From contig NZ_CP030053.1 of assembly GCF_004114955.1 (NCBI RefSeq), forward strand, positions 5,456,001 through 5,520,000: a DNA stretch of 64,000 nt, read 5' to 3'. The notes beneath the pieces are model-generated. The model saw only the letters and a list, made by a program, of their open reading frames with translations. It was not told the DNA's origin and searched no databases. Of the stretch, positions 1 to 7,999 are shown in pieces (the stretch's first letter is position 1; each line of letters opens with the position of its first letter). Both the position numbers and the translations under genes were made by a program. The DNA comes from Bradyrhizobium guangzhouense (GTDB lineage: Bacteria > Pseudomonadota > Alphaproteobacteria > Rhizobiales > Xanthobacteraceae).

Positions 1-47
1 ACCAACGCTCCGCCCCGCCATTGCCATGGTGAGCATGGAGCAAAATC

Positions 48-161
48 ATGACCAGGCACCTGACGCGAGCTCATTTCGCGCGTGGCGTGGCCGGCGCGGT
101 TTCCACGCTGGTCCTGTGCGCAACGATGGCCTTCACCATCGCGCGCCACTTCGCGCTGTGA
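48..161 (+). CDS. small single-pass membrane protein, 37 aa
   Basis: A 37-codon reading frame starting ATG, with GGAG seven bases upstream, ends in TGA that overlaps the GAGGA ribosome site of the next gene. The product is a short basic N-terminus (MTRHLTRAHFARG) followed by one hydrophobic segment (about residues 14-34), so it would sit in the inner membrane. Spacing and shared signals suggest it is cotranscribed with the next gene. I do not recognise a family. Reality as a protein rests on the ribosome site and coupling only. Confidence 0.5.
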   Translation: MTRHLTRAHFARGVAGAVSTLVLCATMAFTIARHFAL

Positions 162-171
162 GGAATTTTGC

Positions 172-498
172 ATGACGTCCGAGCCCGAGGAGTCGGTGAG
201 GCTGCAAGGATTTGGCGAGATGACGCTGCGCACGGCCATCGCAACCGTGATGCTGCTCAGCCCGCGCGAGCGCGCGGAGGCCGCGATCTTCCGCGTTCGC
301 GACGGCGAGCGTCTCGCCTCGAGCGAAATCACAGAGCTCGCGACAGCGTGGGGCATCGCGCCGGCGCCTGAGATCAGGTCGCCAAGACTCGTCCCTGAGC
401 GGCACTGGTCCGACATCGTCCGCGGCATGGTCCGCGAAGCGCCGCTGCCATCGCTGATGGTGGCGTTTCTGCTGGGTGTGCTGGTGACGCGACGGTAA
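172..498 (+). CDS. hypothetical protein, C-terminal membrane anchor, 108 aa
   Basis: Starts at the ATG preceded by GAGGA ten bases upstream, in preference to an upstream in-frame ATG at 82 that lies inside the previous small gene. The protein has an acidic, mostly helical soluble part (residues 1-85) and ends in a hydrophobic stretch (about 88-104, PLPSLMVAFLLGVLVTRR), the pattern of a tail-anchored or single-pass inner-membrane protein. It probably forms a two-gene unit with the 37-residue membrane protein just upstream. No recognised domain and no function assigned. Confidence 0.6.
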   Translation: MTSEPEESVRLQGFGEMTLRTAIATVMLLSPRERAEAAIFRVRDGERLASSEITELATAWGIAPAPEIRSPRLVPERHWSDIVRGMVREAPLPSLMVAFLLGVLVTRR

Positions 499-685
499 GC
501 CGTTGACCTAGCGCGCAACGTCCGACCGCTTGCGCCGGCTCATCAAGAGCCATGCCGCCGGAACAGGCCACCCTGCGAGGGCCAAATCGGCCGTGGACCC
601 GTCTTCAAAATCGTTGCAAAAAGGGCCCTGAAGGCGCTGGCGGCCGGTCCGCCAAGCCTTTGGAAAAAGCCAACTTTTGGAAGAA

Positions 686-762
686 TGGTCGGAGTGGCAG
701 GATTCGAACCTGCGACCCCTGCGTCCCGAACGCAGTGCTCTACCGGGCTGAGCCACACTCCG
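686..762 (-). tRNA. tRNA-Pro (anticodon CGG)
   Basis: Read on the minus strand the 77 bases fold as a full cloverleaf: acceptor stem CGGAGTG/CACTCCG, discriminator A, encoded CCA end (TGG at 686-688), D arm with GGCTCAG, T arm with GGTTCGAATCC, and anticodon stem CTGCG/CGCAG around the loop TTCGGGA. The anticodon is CGG, so it reads the proline codon CCG, a major codon in GC-rich genomes. It lies antisense to the region just upstream of the Sua5 gene. There is no duplicated 3-prime end or integrase nearby, so no sign of use as an integration site. Confidence 0.95.
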
Positions 763-830
763 ACAAGAGGCCGGCTTATAGCGTCGGGTTTGGCGCACCG
801 CAAGCGGCCGATAAGAGGAATTTTGTCCCT

Positions 831-1820
831 GTGAAAACGGGTCTTGAAACGCTGATTTTACCGGCTGGAGAGGCCGGCGCGGAAGCCGCCGCCCGAACCC
901 TGGCCGCCGGCGGGCTGGTCGCGTTTCCGACCGAGACGGTCTATGGGCTCGGCGCCGACGCCGCCAATGCCACCGCGGTCGCTCACATCTACAGCGCCAA
1001 GGGCCGGCCGGCGTTCAATCCGCTGATCGCCCATGTCCCCGACCTCGCAGCGGCACGGCGGATCGGACGGTTCGATGCGCGCGCGCTCAGGCTCGCGGAG
1101 GCGTTCTGGCCCGGGCCGCTGACGCTGGTGGTGCCGAAGACGGAGAACTGCCCGGTCTCTGATCTCGCCACCGCGGGGCTCGACACCATCGCGATCCGCA
1201 TTCCCGCGCATCCCGTGGCGGAGGCCATCCTGCGCGCCTTCGGCGGGGCGGTGGTGGCACCGTCCGCCAATATTTCCGGCCATGTGTCGCCGACGCTGGC
1301 GACCCATGTCGAGAGCGATCTTGCGGGACGGATCGACCTGATCATCGACGGCGGGCCGGTTGCGGTCGGCGTGGAATCGACGATCGTCGGTTGCTTCGAG
1401 GCGCCGATGCTGCTCCGCCCCGGCGGACTGTCGCGCGAGCGGATCGAAGCCGTGCTGGGGGCGCCTCTGGCGCGGCCGCCTGTCGAGGCCGACAGCGACG
1501 ACAGCCAGCCGCTGGCGCCGGGCATGCTGGCCTCGCATTATGCGCCGCGCGCGACCGTGCGGCTTCAGGCGCAGGACGTTGCGCCCGGCGAGGCGCTGCT
1601 CGCCTTTGGCCCCGCGCGTCTGCCCGGTGTGGGGGCCGCCGCTGCCGTCATGAATTTGTCGCCCACCGCTGATCTCGATGAAGCCGCGGCGAATCTGTTC
1701 GGCTATCTTCGCAGCCTCGATGCGAAGGCGCCACGGGCGATCGCCGTGATGCCGATTCCTGAAGAAGGCTTGGGCGAAGCGATCAACGACCGGCTGCGGC
1801 GCGCTGCGGTGGCACGATAG
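831..1820 (+). CDS. L-threonylcarbamoyladenylate synthase (Sua5/YwlC type)
   Basis: Makes threonylcarbamoyl-AMP from threonine, bicarbonate and ATP, the first step of t6A37 modification of ANN-decoding tRNAs; cytoplasmic. The 329-residue product has the YrdC fold at residues 12-200 (AFPTETVYGLG, KGRPAFNPL, PSANISG) and a C-terminal Sua5 domain marked by PGMLASHYAPRA, so it is the long Sua5 form rather than short TsaC. I chose the GTG at 831, because earlier in-frame starts would run antisense through the tRNA-Pro gene; GAGGA lies a little far upstream. It is followed by a short repeat remnant and a separate oxidase gene. Confidence 0.9.
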   Translation: MKTGLETLILPAGEAGAEAAARTLAAGGLVAFPTETVYGLGADAANATAVAHIYSAKGRPAFNPLIAHVPDLAAARRIGRFDARALRLAEAFWPGPLTLVVPKTENCPVSDLATAGLDTIAIRIPAHPVAEAILRAFGGAVVAPSANISGHVSPTLATHVESDLAGRIDLIIDGGPVAVGVESTIVGCFEAPMLLRPGGLSRERIEAVLGAPLARPPVEADSDDSQPLAPGMLASHYAPRATVRLQAQDVAPGEALLAFGPARLPGVGAAAAVMNLSPTADLDEAAANLFGYLRSLDAKAPRAIAVMPIPEEGLGEAINDRLRRAAVAR

Positions 1821-1880
1821 CGCATGATCCGGACCCGAAGGGCCGCGTCAGCGCAAAGTGTGCGGCGGTTTTCCGATGAG
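1821..1880. repeat. degenerate rhizobial interspersed repeat
   Basis: Between the Sua5 gene and the next oxidase is a stretch containing GCATGATCCGGA and CGGTTTTCCGATGA. These resemble the two ends of a widespread rhizobial palindromic repeat (core CATGATCCGGAAAAG...CGGTTTTCCG), but the arms no longer pair well. I read it as a decayed copy. Confidence 0.35.
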
Positions 1881-1914
1881 ACCATGAGCAAGAGATAAAG
1901 GCGAAGAAGACACG

Positions 1915-3342
1915 ATGAATATCAATCAATCCGCCACCCCACAGCTTGCGCCCGAGCTGATCGACCAATTCCGCAAGATCGTCGGCGATCGCCACGCGAT
2001 CACCGGCGCTGATGATATCGAGGCCTACGTCACCGAGGAGCGCAACCTCTTCCACGGCCACTCGCCGCTGGTGCTGCGGCCGGGCTCGACCGCGGAAGTG
2101 TCGGCGATCTGCAAGCTCGCCTCGGAGCACAAAATCGCGCTGGTGCCGCAGGGCGGCAATACCGGCCTGGTCGGCGGGCAGACGCCGCACAACGGCGAGG
2201 TGGTGGTGTCGCTGCGGCGCCTGGACAAGATCCGCGAGGTCGACACCGCCTCCAACACGATGATTTGTGAGGCCGGCGTGGTGCTGCAGATTGCACAGCA
2301 GAAAGCGTCCGATGTGGACCGGCTGTTTCCGCTGTCGCTGGGCGCGGAAGGCAGCTGCACCATCGGCGGCAATCTCTCGACCAATGCCGGCGGCACCGCC
2401 GCGCTCGCCTATGGCGTCGCGCGCGAGATGGCGCTGGGGCTGGAAGTCGTGCTCGCCGACGGGCGCGTGCTCAACGTGCTGTCGAAGCTGAAGAAGGACA
2501 ACACCGGCTATAATCTGCACAACCTCTTCATCGGAGCGGAAGGCACGCTCGGCATCATCACCGCGGCGACGTTAAAACTGTTTCCGAAGCCGCGGGCGAT
2601 CGAGACGGCCTATGTCGGACTGAAATCGCCTGACGCGGCGCTCAAGCTACTGACGATCGCGCAAAGCGAGGCCGCGAATGCGCTGACGAGCTTCGAGCTG
2701 CTGTCGGAGATGGCGGTGGATTTCTCGGTGCGGCACGGCATCGACGTGCGTGATCCACTCGCCGAGAAGCATCCCTGGTGCGTGCTGATGGAATTGTCTT
2801 CCCCCGGCGACGATGCCCGAACGCCGTTGGAGACGATCCTCGGCCGCGCCATGGAAGAGGAGATCGTCGACGACGCCGTGATCGCGGCCAACCTGACCCA
2901 GCGCAACAATTTCTGGAAGCTGCGCGAAGAGATGTCGGCGGCACAGAAGCCCGAGGGCGGCTCGATCAAGCACGACATCTCCGTTCCGGTCGCCGCGGTG
3001 CCCGCTTTCATCGAGGAAGCCAACGCGGCGGTCGTGAAGCTGATCCCCGGCGCACGGCCGGTGCCGTTCGGCCATCTCGGCGACGGCAATCTGCACTACA
3101 ATGTCAGCCAACCCATCGGCGCCGACACCGCTGAATTTCTCGCGCGCTGGCATGAGATGAACGCCGTCGTGTTCGAGATCGTGCTGCGCATGGGCGGCTC
3201 GATCTCGGCCGAGCACGGCATCGGCGTGCTCAAGCGCGACGAGCTGCCCGAGGTAAAAGACAAGACCGCGATCGAGCTGATGCGATCGATCAAGGCGATG
3301 CTCGATCCGCTGGGCATCATGAATCCGGGGAAAGTGCTGTAG
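1915..3342 (+). CDS. FAD-linked oxidase, D-2-hydroxyglutarate/glycolate dehydrogenase family
   Basis: A 475-residue flavoprotein of the vanillyl-alcohol-oxidase fold that oxidises D-2-hydroxyacids to 2-oxoacids. The FAD-binding type 4 domain spans about residues 50-225 (VPQGGNTGLVGG, GAEGSCTIGGNLSTNAGG), followed by the FAD-oxidase C domain to residue 473. Metal and substrate residues typical of D-2-hydroxyglutarate dehydrogenases are visible in GHLGDGNLHYN and ISAEHGIG. The length matches the D2HGDH/GlcD group. No GlcE/GlcF partners are nearby, which favours a single-subunit D-2-hydroxyglutarate or D-lactate dehydrogenase over glycolate oxidase. The exact substrate is not settled by sequence. 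Start ATG; a GNAT gene follows two bases after the stop. Confidence 0.85.
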   Translation: MNINQSATPQLAPELIDQFRKIVGDRHAITGADDIEAYVTEERNLFHGHSPLVLRPGSTAEVSAICKLASEHKIALVPQGGNTGLVGGQTPHNGEVVVSLRRLDKIREVDTASNTMICEAGVVLQIAQQKASDVDRLFPLSLGAEGSCTIGGNLSTNAGGTAALAYGVAREMALGLEVVLADGRVLNVLSKLKKDNTGYNLHNLFIGAEGTLGIITAATLKLFPKPRAIETAYVGLKSPDAALKLLTIAQSEAANALTSFELLSEMAVDFSVRHGIDVRDPLAEKHPWCVLMELSSPGDDARTPLETILGRAMEEEIVDDAVIAANLTQRNNFWKLREEMSAAQKPEGGSIKHDISVPVAAVPAFIEEANAAVVKLIPGARPVPFGHLGDGNLHYNVSQPIGADTAEFLARWHEMNAVVFEIVLRMGGSISAEHGIGVLKRDELPEVKDKTAIELMRSIKAMLDPLGIMNPGKVL

Positions 3343-3344
3343 GG

Positions 3345-3776
3345 ATGTCCGCTCTCAAGATCGATGCGATCGACGATTCCGACGTCGAGCCGGTGGTGGC
3401 GCTGTGGCAGCGCTGCGGCCTGACGCGCCCCTGGAACGATCCGCATGCCGATATCGCGCTGGCACGGCGGCGCGAGAATTCGACGGTGCTCGTTGGCCGC
3501 GACAAGGGCGCGATCGTGGCGACCGTCATGGTCGGCCATGACGGCCATCGCGGCTGGGCCTATTACGTCGCCGTCGATCCCGATGGCCGCAAGCGCGGTT
3601 ACGGCCGCGCGATCATGGCGGCCGCCGAAGACTGGCTGCGCGCGGCCGGCATCGCCAAGCTGCAGCTGCTGGTCCGGCGCGAGAATGCGCAGGCGAACGC
3701 GTTCTACCAGTCGTTGGCGTTCGAGGAATCGACCTCGGTGATGTTCCAGAAGTGGCTCGACGGCCGCGAACACTGA
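3345..3776 (+). CDS. GNAT family acetyltransferase (YpeA-like)
   Basis: A 143-residue single-domain N-acetyltransferase. The acetyl-CoA binding motif A is YYVAVDPDGRKRGYGRAIM (about 78-96, with RxxGYG pyrophosphate loop) and motif B is LQLLVRRENAQANAFYQSL. Size and layout match the YpeA/RimI-like group. It starts two bases after the preceding oxidase stop and is followed after nine bases by a Nudix gene, so the three are probably one transcript. The acceptor (protein N-terminus or small amine) cannot be told from sequence. Confidence 0.85.
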   Translation: MSALKIDAIDDSDVEPVVALWQRCGLTRPWNDPHADIALARRRENSTVLVGRDKGAIVATVMVGHDGHRGWAYYVAVDPDGRKRGYGRAIMAAAEDWLRAAGIAKLQLLVRRENAQANAFYQSLAFEESTSVMFQKWLDGREH

Positions 3777-3785
3777 AAGACAACA

Positions 3786-4367
3786 ATGACCATTTCCGAC
3801 CGCGTCCGCATCAAGGACGTTCGCGTGCTCTCCGACGGCTGGACCACGTTGAAAAGCACCACGTTCGACTACCGGCGCGCCAATGGCGAGTGGCAGACGC
3901 AGAAGCGCGAGACCTATGAGCGCGACAACGCCGCCGCCATCCTGCCTTACAATCGCGCGGCGCGCAGTGTGATCCTGGTGCGTCAGTTCCGCCTGCCCGC
4001 CTTCATCCGCGGTTACGACGATCTGCTGATCGAAGCGGCTGCCGGCGTGCTTGACAATGCCGAGCCAGAAGCGCGCATTCGCGCCGAGGCCGAGGAAGAA
4101 ACCGGCTATCGCCTGCACGACGTGCACAAGGTGTTCGAAGCCTTCATGAGCCCCGGTGCCATCACGGAGAAGCTGCATTTCTTCGTCGCCGAATACGAGC
4201 CGCACATGCGGGTCAGCGACGGCGGCGGCCTCGAGCACGAGGGCGAGGACATCGAGGTACTGGAGCTCGGCATCGACGAGGCTCTGGCGATGATCGCCGA
4301 CGGCAGGATCATCGACGGCAAGGCGATCATGCTGCTGCAATACGCCGCGCTGCATGTGTTCAGGTAG
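3786..4367 (+). CDS. Nudix hydrolase, NudK/YffH-AdpP family
   Basis: A 193-residue Nudix pyrophosphatase of the GDP-mannose/ADP-ribose group. The family signature is visible: beta-rich N-terminal half with the ILPYNRAARSVILVRQFR strand pair, and a Nudix helix around residues 87-110 ending AEEETGY. Metal-binding glutamates are present although the arginine of the canonical REUxEE is alanine here, as some AdpP-type members vary at this point. It would cleave nucleoside-diphosphate sugars to NMP and sugar phosphate in the cytoplasm. Last gene of the oxidase-GNAT-Nudix run; a palindromic repeat follows. Confidence 0.85.
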   Translation: MTISDRVRIKDVRVLSDGWTTLKSTTFDYRRANGEWQTQKRETYERDNAAAILPYNRAARSVILVRQFRLPAFIRGYDDLLIEAAAGVLDNAEPEARIRAEAEEETGYRLHDVHKVFEAFMSPGAITEKLHFFVAEYEPHMRVSDGGGLEHEGEDIEVLELGIDEALAMIADGRIIDGKAIMLLQYAALHVFR

Positions 4368-4382
4368 GTGCTCTTGCTTCCT

Positions 4383-4520
4383 TCCCCCCTTGTGGGAGAA
4401 GGTGGCGCGAAGCGCCGGATGAGGGGTCCTCTCCAATTGCGAGACTGCTCGTGAGGATTGAAATCCCTCACCCGTCTCGCCGCTACGCGGCGAGCCACCC
4501 TCTCCCACAAGGGTAGAGGG
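4383..4520. repeat. interspersed inverted repeat, family C
   Basis: The left end CCTTGTGGGAGAAGGTGG and right end CCACCCTCTCCCACAAGG are inverted copies, with GGATGAGGGG and CCCTCACCCG as inner arms, so the unit can fold into a long hairpin. A second copy lies at 62759-62908. It sits between the Nudix gene and the GrdB-like gene and may act as a transcription barrier, but there is no T-tract. Confidence 0.75.
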
Positions 4521-4633
4521 TAAGACAGCGCCTCATTAGAATCGCAATACAGGCCTGCGTCACTCCGGCGCCTGTTGAGCAACCCCAAAACTATCTCTAG
4601 TCTGGCGCCAACCAAGAACCAGGAGACGCGCCC

Positions 4634-5563
4634 ATGTCCGCCCCGCGCGACGACGAATTCGGCTTTGCGCCCGACTATGATTCTCCGATCCCCTATATGC
4701 AGCGCACGCGGGATTATTACAGCGCGATCGGCTACACCACGCCTTATCGCTGGGCGCATCACACCGCAGCAGCGTTTCAACCCCTGAAGAAGCCGCTAGC
4801 GCAGTCGCGCGTCACCATCATCACCACGGCCGCGCCCTACGACCCTGATAAGGGCGACCAGGGCCCGGGCGCGGCGTATAACGGCAGCGCGAAGTTTTAC
4901 CAGGTCTATGACGGCGACACCTCAAAGCAGCACGATTTGCGCATCTCGCACATCGGCTACGACCGCAAGCACACCTCGGCCACAGACAACGGCACCTGGT
5001 TTCCGCTGCCGCAGCTCTTGAAGGCAAGCGCCTCGGGCCGCATCGGCGAAGTCGCGCCGCGCTTTTTCGGCGCGCCGACCAACCGCAGCCATCGCGTCAC
5101 GCTGGACACTGATGCGCCGGAGATTCTGGCGCGCTGTCTTGCCGACAAGGTCGACGCTGCCGTGCTGGTGCCGAACTGCCCGGTCTGCCACCAGACCACC
5201 GCGCTGGTGGCGCGGCACCTCGAGGCGGGCGGCATTCCGACCGTGATCATGGGCTGCGCCAAGGACATCATCGAGCACGCGGCCGTGCCGCGCTTCTTGT
5301 TCAGCGACTTCCCGCTCGGCAATTCCGCCGGCAAGCCGCAGGACGTCGCCTCGCAGGCGCAGACGCTGGAGCTCGCGCTCAAGCTGCTGGAGACTGCGAG
5401 CGGACCGCAGACCACGATGCAGTCGCCGCTGCGCTGGAGCGAGGACGCGTCCTGGAAGCTCGACTACAACAACGTCGCGCAGCTGTCGCCGGAAGAGCTG
5501 GCGCGCCGCCGCGCCGAATTCGACAAGCAGAAGGAGATCGCGCGCGGCAACCGTGCCGCCTGA
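4634..5563 (+). CDS. glycine/sarcosine/betaine reductase B-subunit-like protein (GrdB family), cysteine form
   Basis: A 309-residue protein recognisable as a member of the glycine reductase selenoprotein B family. Clostridial members use selenocysteine in reductive cleavage of glycine or betaine to acetyl phosphate. Here the likely active-site segment reads VPNCPVCHQT (about residues 178-187) with both cysteines as TGC codons and no in-frame TGA, so it is not a selenoprotein. A second conserved patch is IMGCAKDIIEHAAVPRFLFSD. There are no GrdA, GrdC or GrdD partners, and the organism is expected to be aerobic, so the classical reaction is unlikely. Start ATG follows AGGAG. It overlaps the region just before a CoA-transferase gene (38-base gap), suggesting a shared catabolic step. 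Function unknown. Confidence 0.7.
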   Translation: MSAPRDDEFGFAPDYDSPIPYMQRTRDYYSAIGYTTPYRWAHHTAAAFQPLKKPLAQSRVTIITTAAPYDPDKGDQGPGAAYNGSAKFYQVYDGDTSKQHDLRISHIGYDRKHTSATDNGTWFPLPQLLKASASGRIGEVAPRFFGAPTNRSHRVTLDTDAPEILARCLADKVDAAVLVPNCPVCHQTTALVARHLEAGGIPTVIMGCAKDIIEHAAVPRFLFSDFPLGNSAGKPQDVASQAQTLELALKLLETASGPQTTMQSPLRWSEDASWKLDYNNVAQLSPEELARRRAEFDKQKEIARGNRAA

Positions 5564-5600
5564 CGTCCTTCCGACAACGACAACAAGCAGGGAGAGCGAC

Positions 5601-6794
5601 GTGACGCGACCGTTCGAAGGCGTGAAGATTCTGGACTTCACGCAAGTGCTGGCCGGCCCCTATGCGAGCTACCAGCTCGCGCTGTTGGGGGCTGATGTCA
5701 TCAAGGTCGAGCGGCGCGAGGGCGAGGACATGCGCCGCACACCTCTCTCGCGCGAATGGGCCGAGCGCGGGCTGGCGCCGGCATTCCAGGCCATCAACGG
5801 CAACAAGCGCAGCCTGACGCTCGATCTGCAAAAGCCCGACGCAATCGCGATCGTGAACAAGCTGGCCGCGCAGGTCGACGTCGTCATGGAAAACTTCCGC
5901 CCGGGCGTCATGGATAAGCTCGGCATCGGCTACGAGGCGCTTTCGGCGATCAATCCAAAGCTGATCTATTGCGCGGTGTCGGGCTTCGGCCAGACCGGCC
6001 CGGATCGCTTGCGGCCCGGCTATGACGGCAAGATGCAGGCGCTGTCGGGCATCATGGCGATATCAGGCCACCCCGAAACAGGCCCCACGCGCGCGGGCTT
6101 TGCCGTGTGCGACGTGCTGTCGGGCGCAACCGCCGCATTCGCGGTGTCGAGCGCGCTGTACCAGCGCGACCGCACCGGCAAGGGCCAGCTCGTCGACGTC
6201 TCCATGCTGGAGGCGACGATGGCGTTCTTGTCAGGGCAAATCGCTGACTGGTCGGTCGCCGGCCATCGCCAGCAGCTTTCGGGCAATCAGGCCGTCAGCC
6301 GCAGGACCACGGCGAACTTGTTCAGATGCGGCGACGGCCACATCCTGCTCGCGGTCAACAACGAGAAGCAATATCGCGCGCTGATGACCACGCTCGGGCG
6401 CGAGGATACGCTGAGCGATCCCCGCTTTGCCGACTGGTTCTCCCGCAACGAGAACGAGCCCGCGCTGCGCGCCATCATCGAGCAGGCGCTTGCGAAACGG
6501 CCGGCACGCGAATGGGAGACGATCCTCGAGGATGCCGGTGCGCCCTGCGCAAGCATCTGGAAGGTCGAGGAAGTGATCGATCATCCCCAGATCAGGGCGC
6601 GTGGCGCGATCCAGGAGCTGGACACGCCCTATGGCCGTCTGCGCTTTGCCGGCAGCGGCTTCAAGCTGGCGCATGGCGGCGGCAAGCTCGACCGGATGGC
6701 GCCGGAGCTGGGCGCGGATACGGATGCGGTGCTGGGTGAACTGGGGTTCGACGCGACCGAGATCGCGGCGCTCAGGGCGCGGGAGATCGTCTGA
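5601..6794 (+). CDS. CaiB/BaiF family CoA-transferase
   Basis: A 397-residue class III CoA-transferase, which moves CoA between carboxylic acids through an aspartyl anhydride. The N-terminal Rossmann-like part shows GVKILDFTQVLAGPYASYQLA and ADVIKVER; the catalytic aspartate is in GQLVDVSMLEA (about residue 200). Length is normal for the family. I chose GTG at 5601 because AGGGAG lies seven bases upstream; an earlier in-frame ATG at 5553 lies within the preceding gene. Cotranscription with the GrdB-like gene is likely. The acyl substrates are not predictable. Confidence 0.88.
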   Translation: MTRPFEGVKILDFTQVLAGPYASYQLALLGADVIKVERREGEDMRRTPLSREWAERGLAPAFQAINGNKRSLTLDLQKPDAIAIVNKLAAQVDVVMENFRPGVMDKLGIGYEALSAINPKLIYCAVSGFGQTGPDRLRPGYDGKMQALSGIMAISGHPETGPTRAGFAVCDVLSGATAAFAVSSALYQRDRTGKGQLVDVSMLEATMAFLSGQIADWSVAGHRQQLSGNQAVSRRTTANLFRCGDGHILLAVNNEKQYRALMTTLGREDTLSDPRFADWFSRNENEPALRAIIEQALAKRPAREWETILEDAGAPCASIWKVEEVIDHPQIRARGAIQELDTPYGRLRFAGSGFKLAHGGGKLDRMAPELGADTDAVLGELGFDATEIAALRAREIV

Positions 6795-6797
6795 GAG

Positions 6798-7358
6798 CTA
6801 GATCGCCTTCGCCGCAACTTTGGCCGCGGCGAGGATCTCACGCCTGATGGCATCGTCCTTCACCGCGCGCGCCATGTCGGCCGCACCTGTCAGGATCGCC
6901 AGCAGCGCCAGCGCGCGCTGCCGCGCATGCGTGCCGCGAAAACCCTGCGCGACCAGATCTGCCAGACGTTCCAACTCCCCCTGGTAGACTGCGCGCGTTG
7001 CCGCATCCGAGCGCGCCACATCCGATGAAAAGCTCGGCAGCGCGCAGGCCTCATCGAGGCCGACCTCCATCCGCTCACCGAGATAGAAGTCGATGAACGG
7101 TTCGCGCCAAGCGCTGCCGTATTGCGCCTGAAACTGGGCCATGCCGCCGCGCAGGAAGGCGAGCCCGTCCGCCACCGCGAGCCGGAATGCATCGGCCTTG
7201 GAGTCGAAATGGGCATAGAACGCGCCCGAGGTGAGGCCCGCGCCCTTTGCGAGCGCGTCCACGCCGGCGCCGCCGAATCCGCCGGTGCGGAAGCCGCGCC
7301 CGACGGCATCCGCCAGCCGCGCGCGCGCGTCACCATCGCTCTTCTTCGGTCGTGCCAT
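6798..7358 (-). CDS. TetR family transcriptional repressor
   Basis: A 186-residue regulator. The N-terminal DNA-binding domain covers residues 10-58 (helix-turn-helix around GFGGAGVDALAKGAGLTSGAFYAHFDSKADAF), and the C-terminal two thirds form the ligand-binding helical domain. It is transcribed away from a tautomerase-family gene across a 106-base gap with three copies of a palindrome, the usual layout of a TetR repressor controlling itself and a divergent target. The last codons abut the CoA-transferase gene head-on (tail to tail, three bases apart). Ligand unknown. Confidence 0.9.
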   Translation of the reverse strand: MARPKKSDGDARARLADAVGRGFRTGGFGGAGVDALAKGAGLTSGAFYAHFDSKADAFRLAVADGLAFLRGGMAQFQAQYGSAWREPFIDFYLGERMEVGLDEACALPSFSSDVARSDAATRAVYQGELERLADLVAQGFRGTHARQRALALLAILTGAADMARAVKDDAIRREILAAAKVAAKAI

Positions 7359-7374
7359 CGCAGGTCACCTCTCG

Positions 7375-7438
7375 ATAGCGATCGTTATATTATGCTTGAC
7401 TATATAACGATCGTTATGTTTTATATAACGACCGTTAT
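7375..7438. promoter_or_regulatory. triple palindromic operator of the TetR/tautomerase divergent promoters
   Basis: Three 14-base sites share one sequence: ATAGCGATCGTTAT (7375-7388), ATAACGATCGTTAT (7404-7417, a perfect palindrome) and ATAACGACCGTTAT (7425-7438). They lie between the TetR gene and the tautomerase gene. A candidate sigma-70 promoter for the plus-strand gene has TTGACT at 7396-7401 and an A/T-rich -10 at about 7419-7425, so the second site fills the spacer and the third overlaps the start region. Bound TetR dimers would block transcription. That these are TetR sites is inferred from position and symmetry. Confidence 0.8.
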
Positions 7439-7464
7439 TTCACGGTTCAAAGGGAGACCTCTCT

Positions 7465-7881
7465 ATGCCCATCCAGATCATCGTTCCCGAAGGTGCGCTG
7501 ACGCCATCGGGAGAAGCCGAGGCGTTCGGCAAGCTAACCGAGCTCCTGCTCCGCCTGCACGGCCTCACCGGCAACCGCTTCATGACGCCGAACGTCATCG
7601 GCGAAGTGACCGTGGTGCCGAAGCGCCGCACCTATTCCGGCGGCAAGCCCGCCGACATCGCCGTGTTCGAGCTCAAGGTGCCGTCGTTCGTGCTGCCGAC
7701 GCAGGAGCTGAAGGACGCCTGGATCTCCGAGGGAACTGCCATCATCGAGAAAGCCGCCGAGGGACGCATCAAGCGCGAGCATATCTTCGCCAATGTCAGC
7801 TACGCGGTCGATGGCGGCTGGGGCATCGGCGGCGACGCGTTCAGCAACGCAGCGCTCGGGTCGGCTGTCGCTGCGGCTTGA
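7465..7881 (+). CDS. tautomerase-superfamily protein
   Basis: A 138-residue protein that begins MPIQIIVPEG. After removal of Met it would expose Pro1, the catalytic base of the 4-oxalocrotonate tautomerase superfamily. At this length it is close to the size of two fused 4-OT units or an MSAD/CHMI-like subunit, with the second beta-alpha-beta unit around residues 65-115. Ribosome site GGGAG lies upstream. It is the divergent partner and probable target of the TetR gene across three operator sites, so it is expected to be induced by a ligand, perhaps a xenobiotic or unsaturated acid. Substrate unknown. Confidence 0.7.
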   Translation: MPIQIIVPEGALTPSGEAEAFGKLTELLLRLHGLTGNRFMTPNVIGEVTVVPKRRTYSGGKPADIAVFELKVPSFVLPTQELKDAWISEGTAIIEKAAEGRIKREHIFANVSYAVDGGWGIGGDAFSNAALGSAVAAA

Positions 7882-7903
7882 CGCGAACGAGCCCAGCTCT
7901 CGC

Positions 7904-7989
7904 GGGGTGGGTTGGCGTCAGCGTGACCCACCTCTTCTGCCTCGGCTGCACACAGCGGTGGGTTACGCCTTCGGGTAACCCACCCTACC
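7904..7989. repeat. interspersed repeat with GTGGGTTAC hairpin, family F
   Basis: Contains GGTGGGTTGGCG...TGACCCACC and the compact hairpin GTGGGTTACGCC-TTCG-GGTAACCCAC (7961-7984). It separates the converging tautomerase and YedK-type genes, so the hairpin may end transcription from either side, though a T-run is lacking. Confidence 0.65.
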
Positions 7990-7999
7990 GCAGCGGCGC

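Noticed and set aside
552..830. Upstream in-frame extension of the Sua5 gene
   Set aside because: It would be read antisense through the whole tRNA-Pro gene and has no family similarity; the GTG at 831 gives the normal protein.
3096..4508. Minus-strand open frame of 470 codons
   Set aside because: It is a shadow of the oxidase, GNAT and Nudix genes, full of Arg/His/Gly/Asp runs and with no domain.
5160..5200. Selenocysteine codon in the GrdB-like gene
   Set aside because: Both cysteines are TGC and there is no in-frame TGA before the natural stop.
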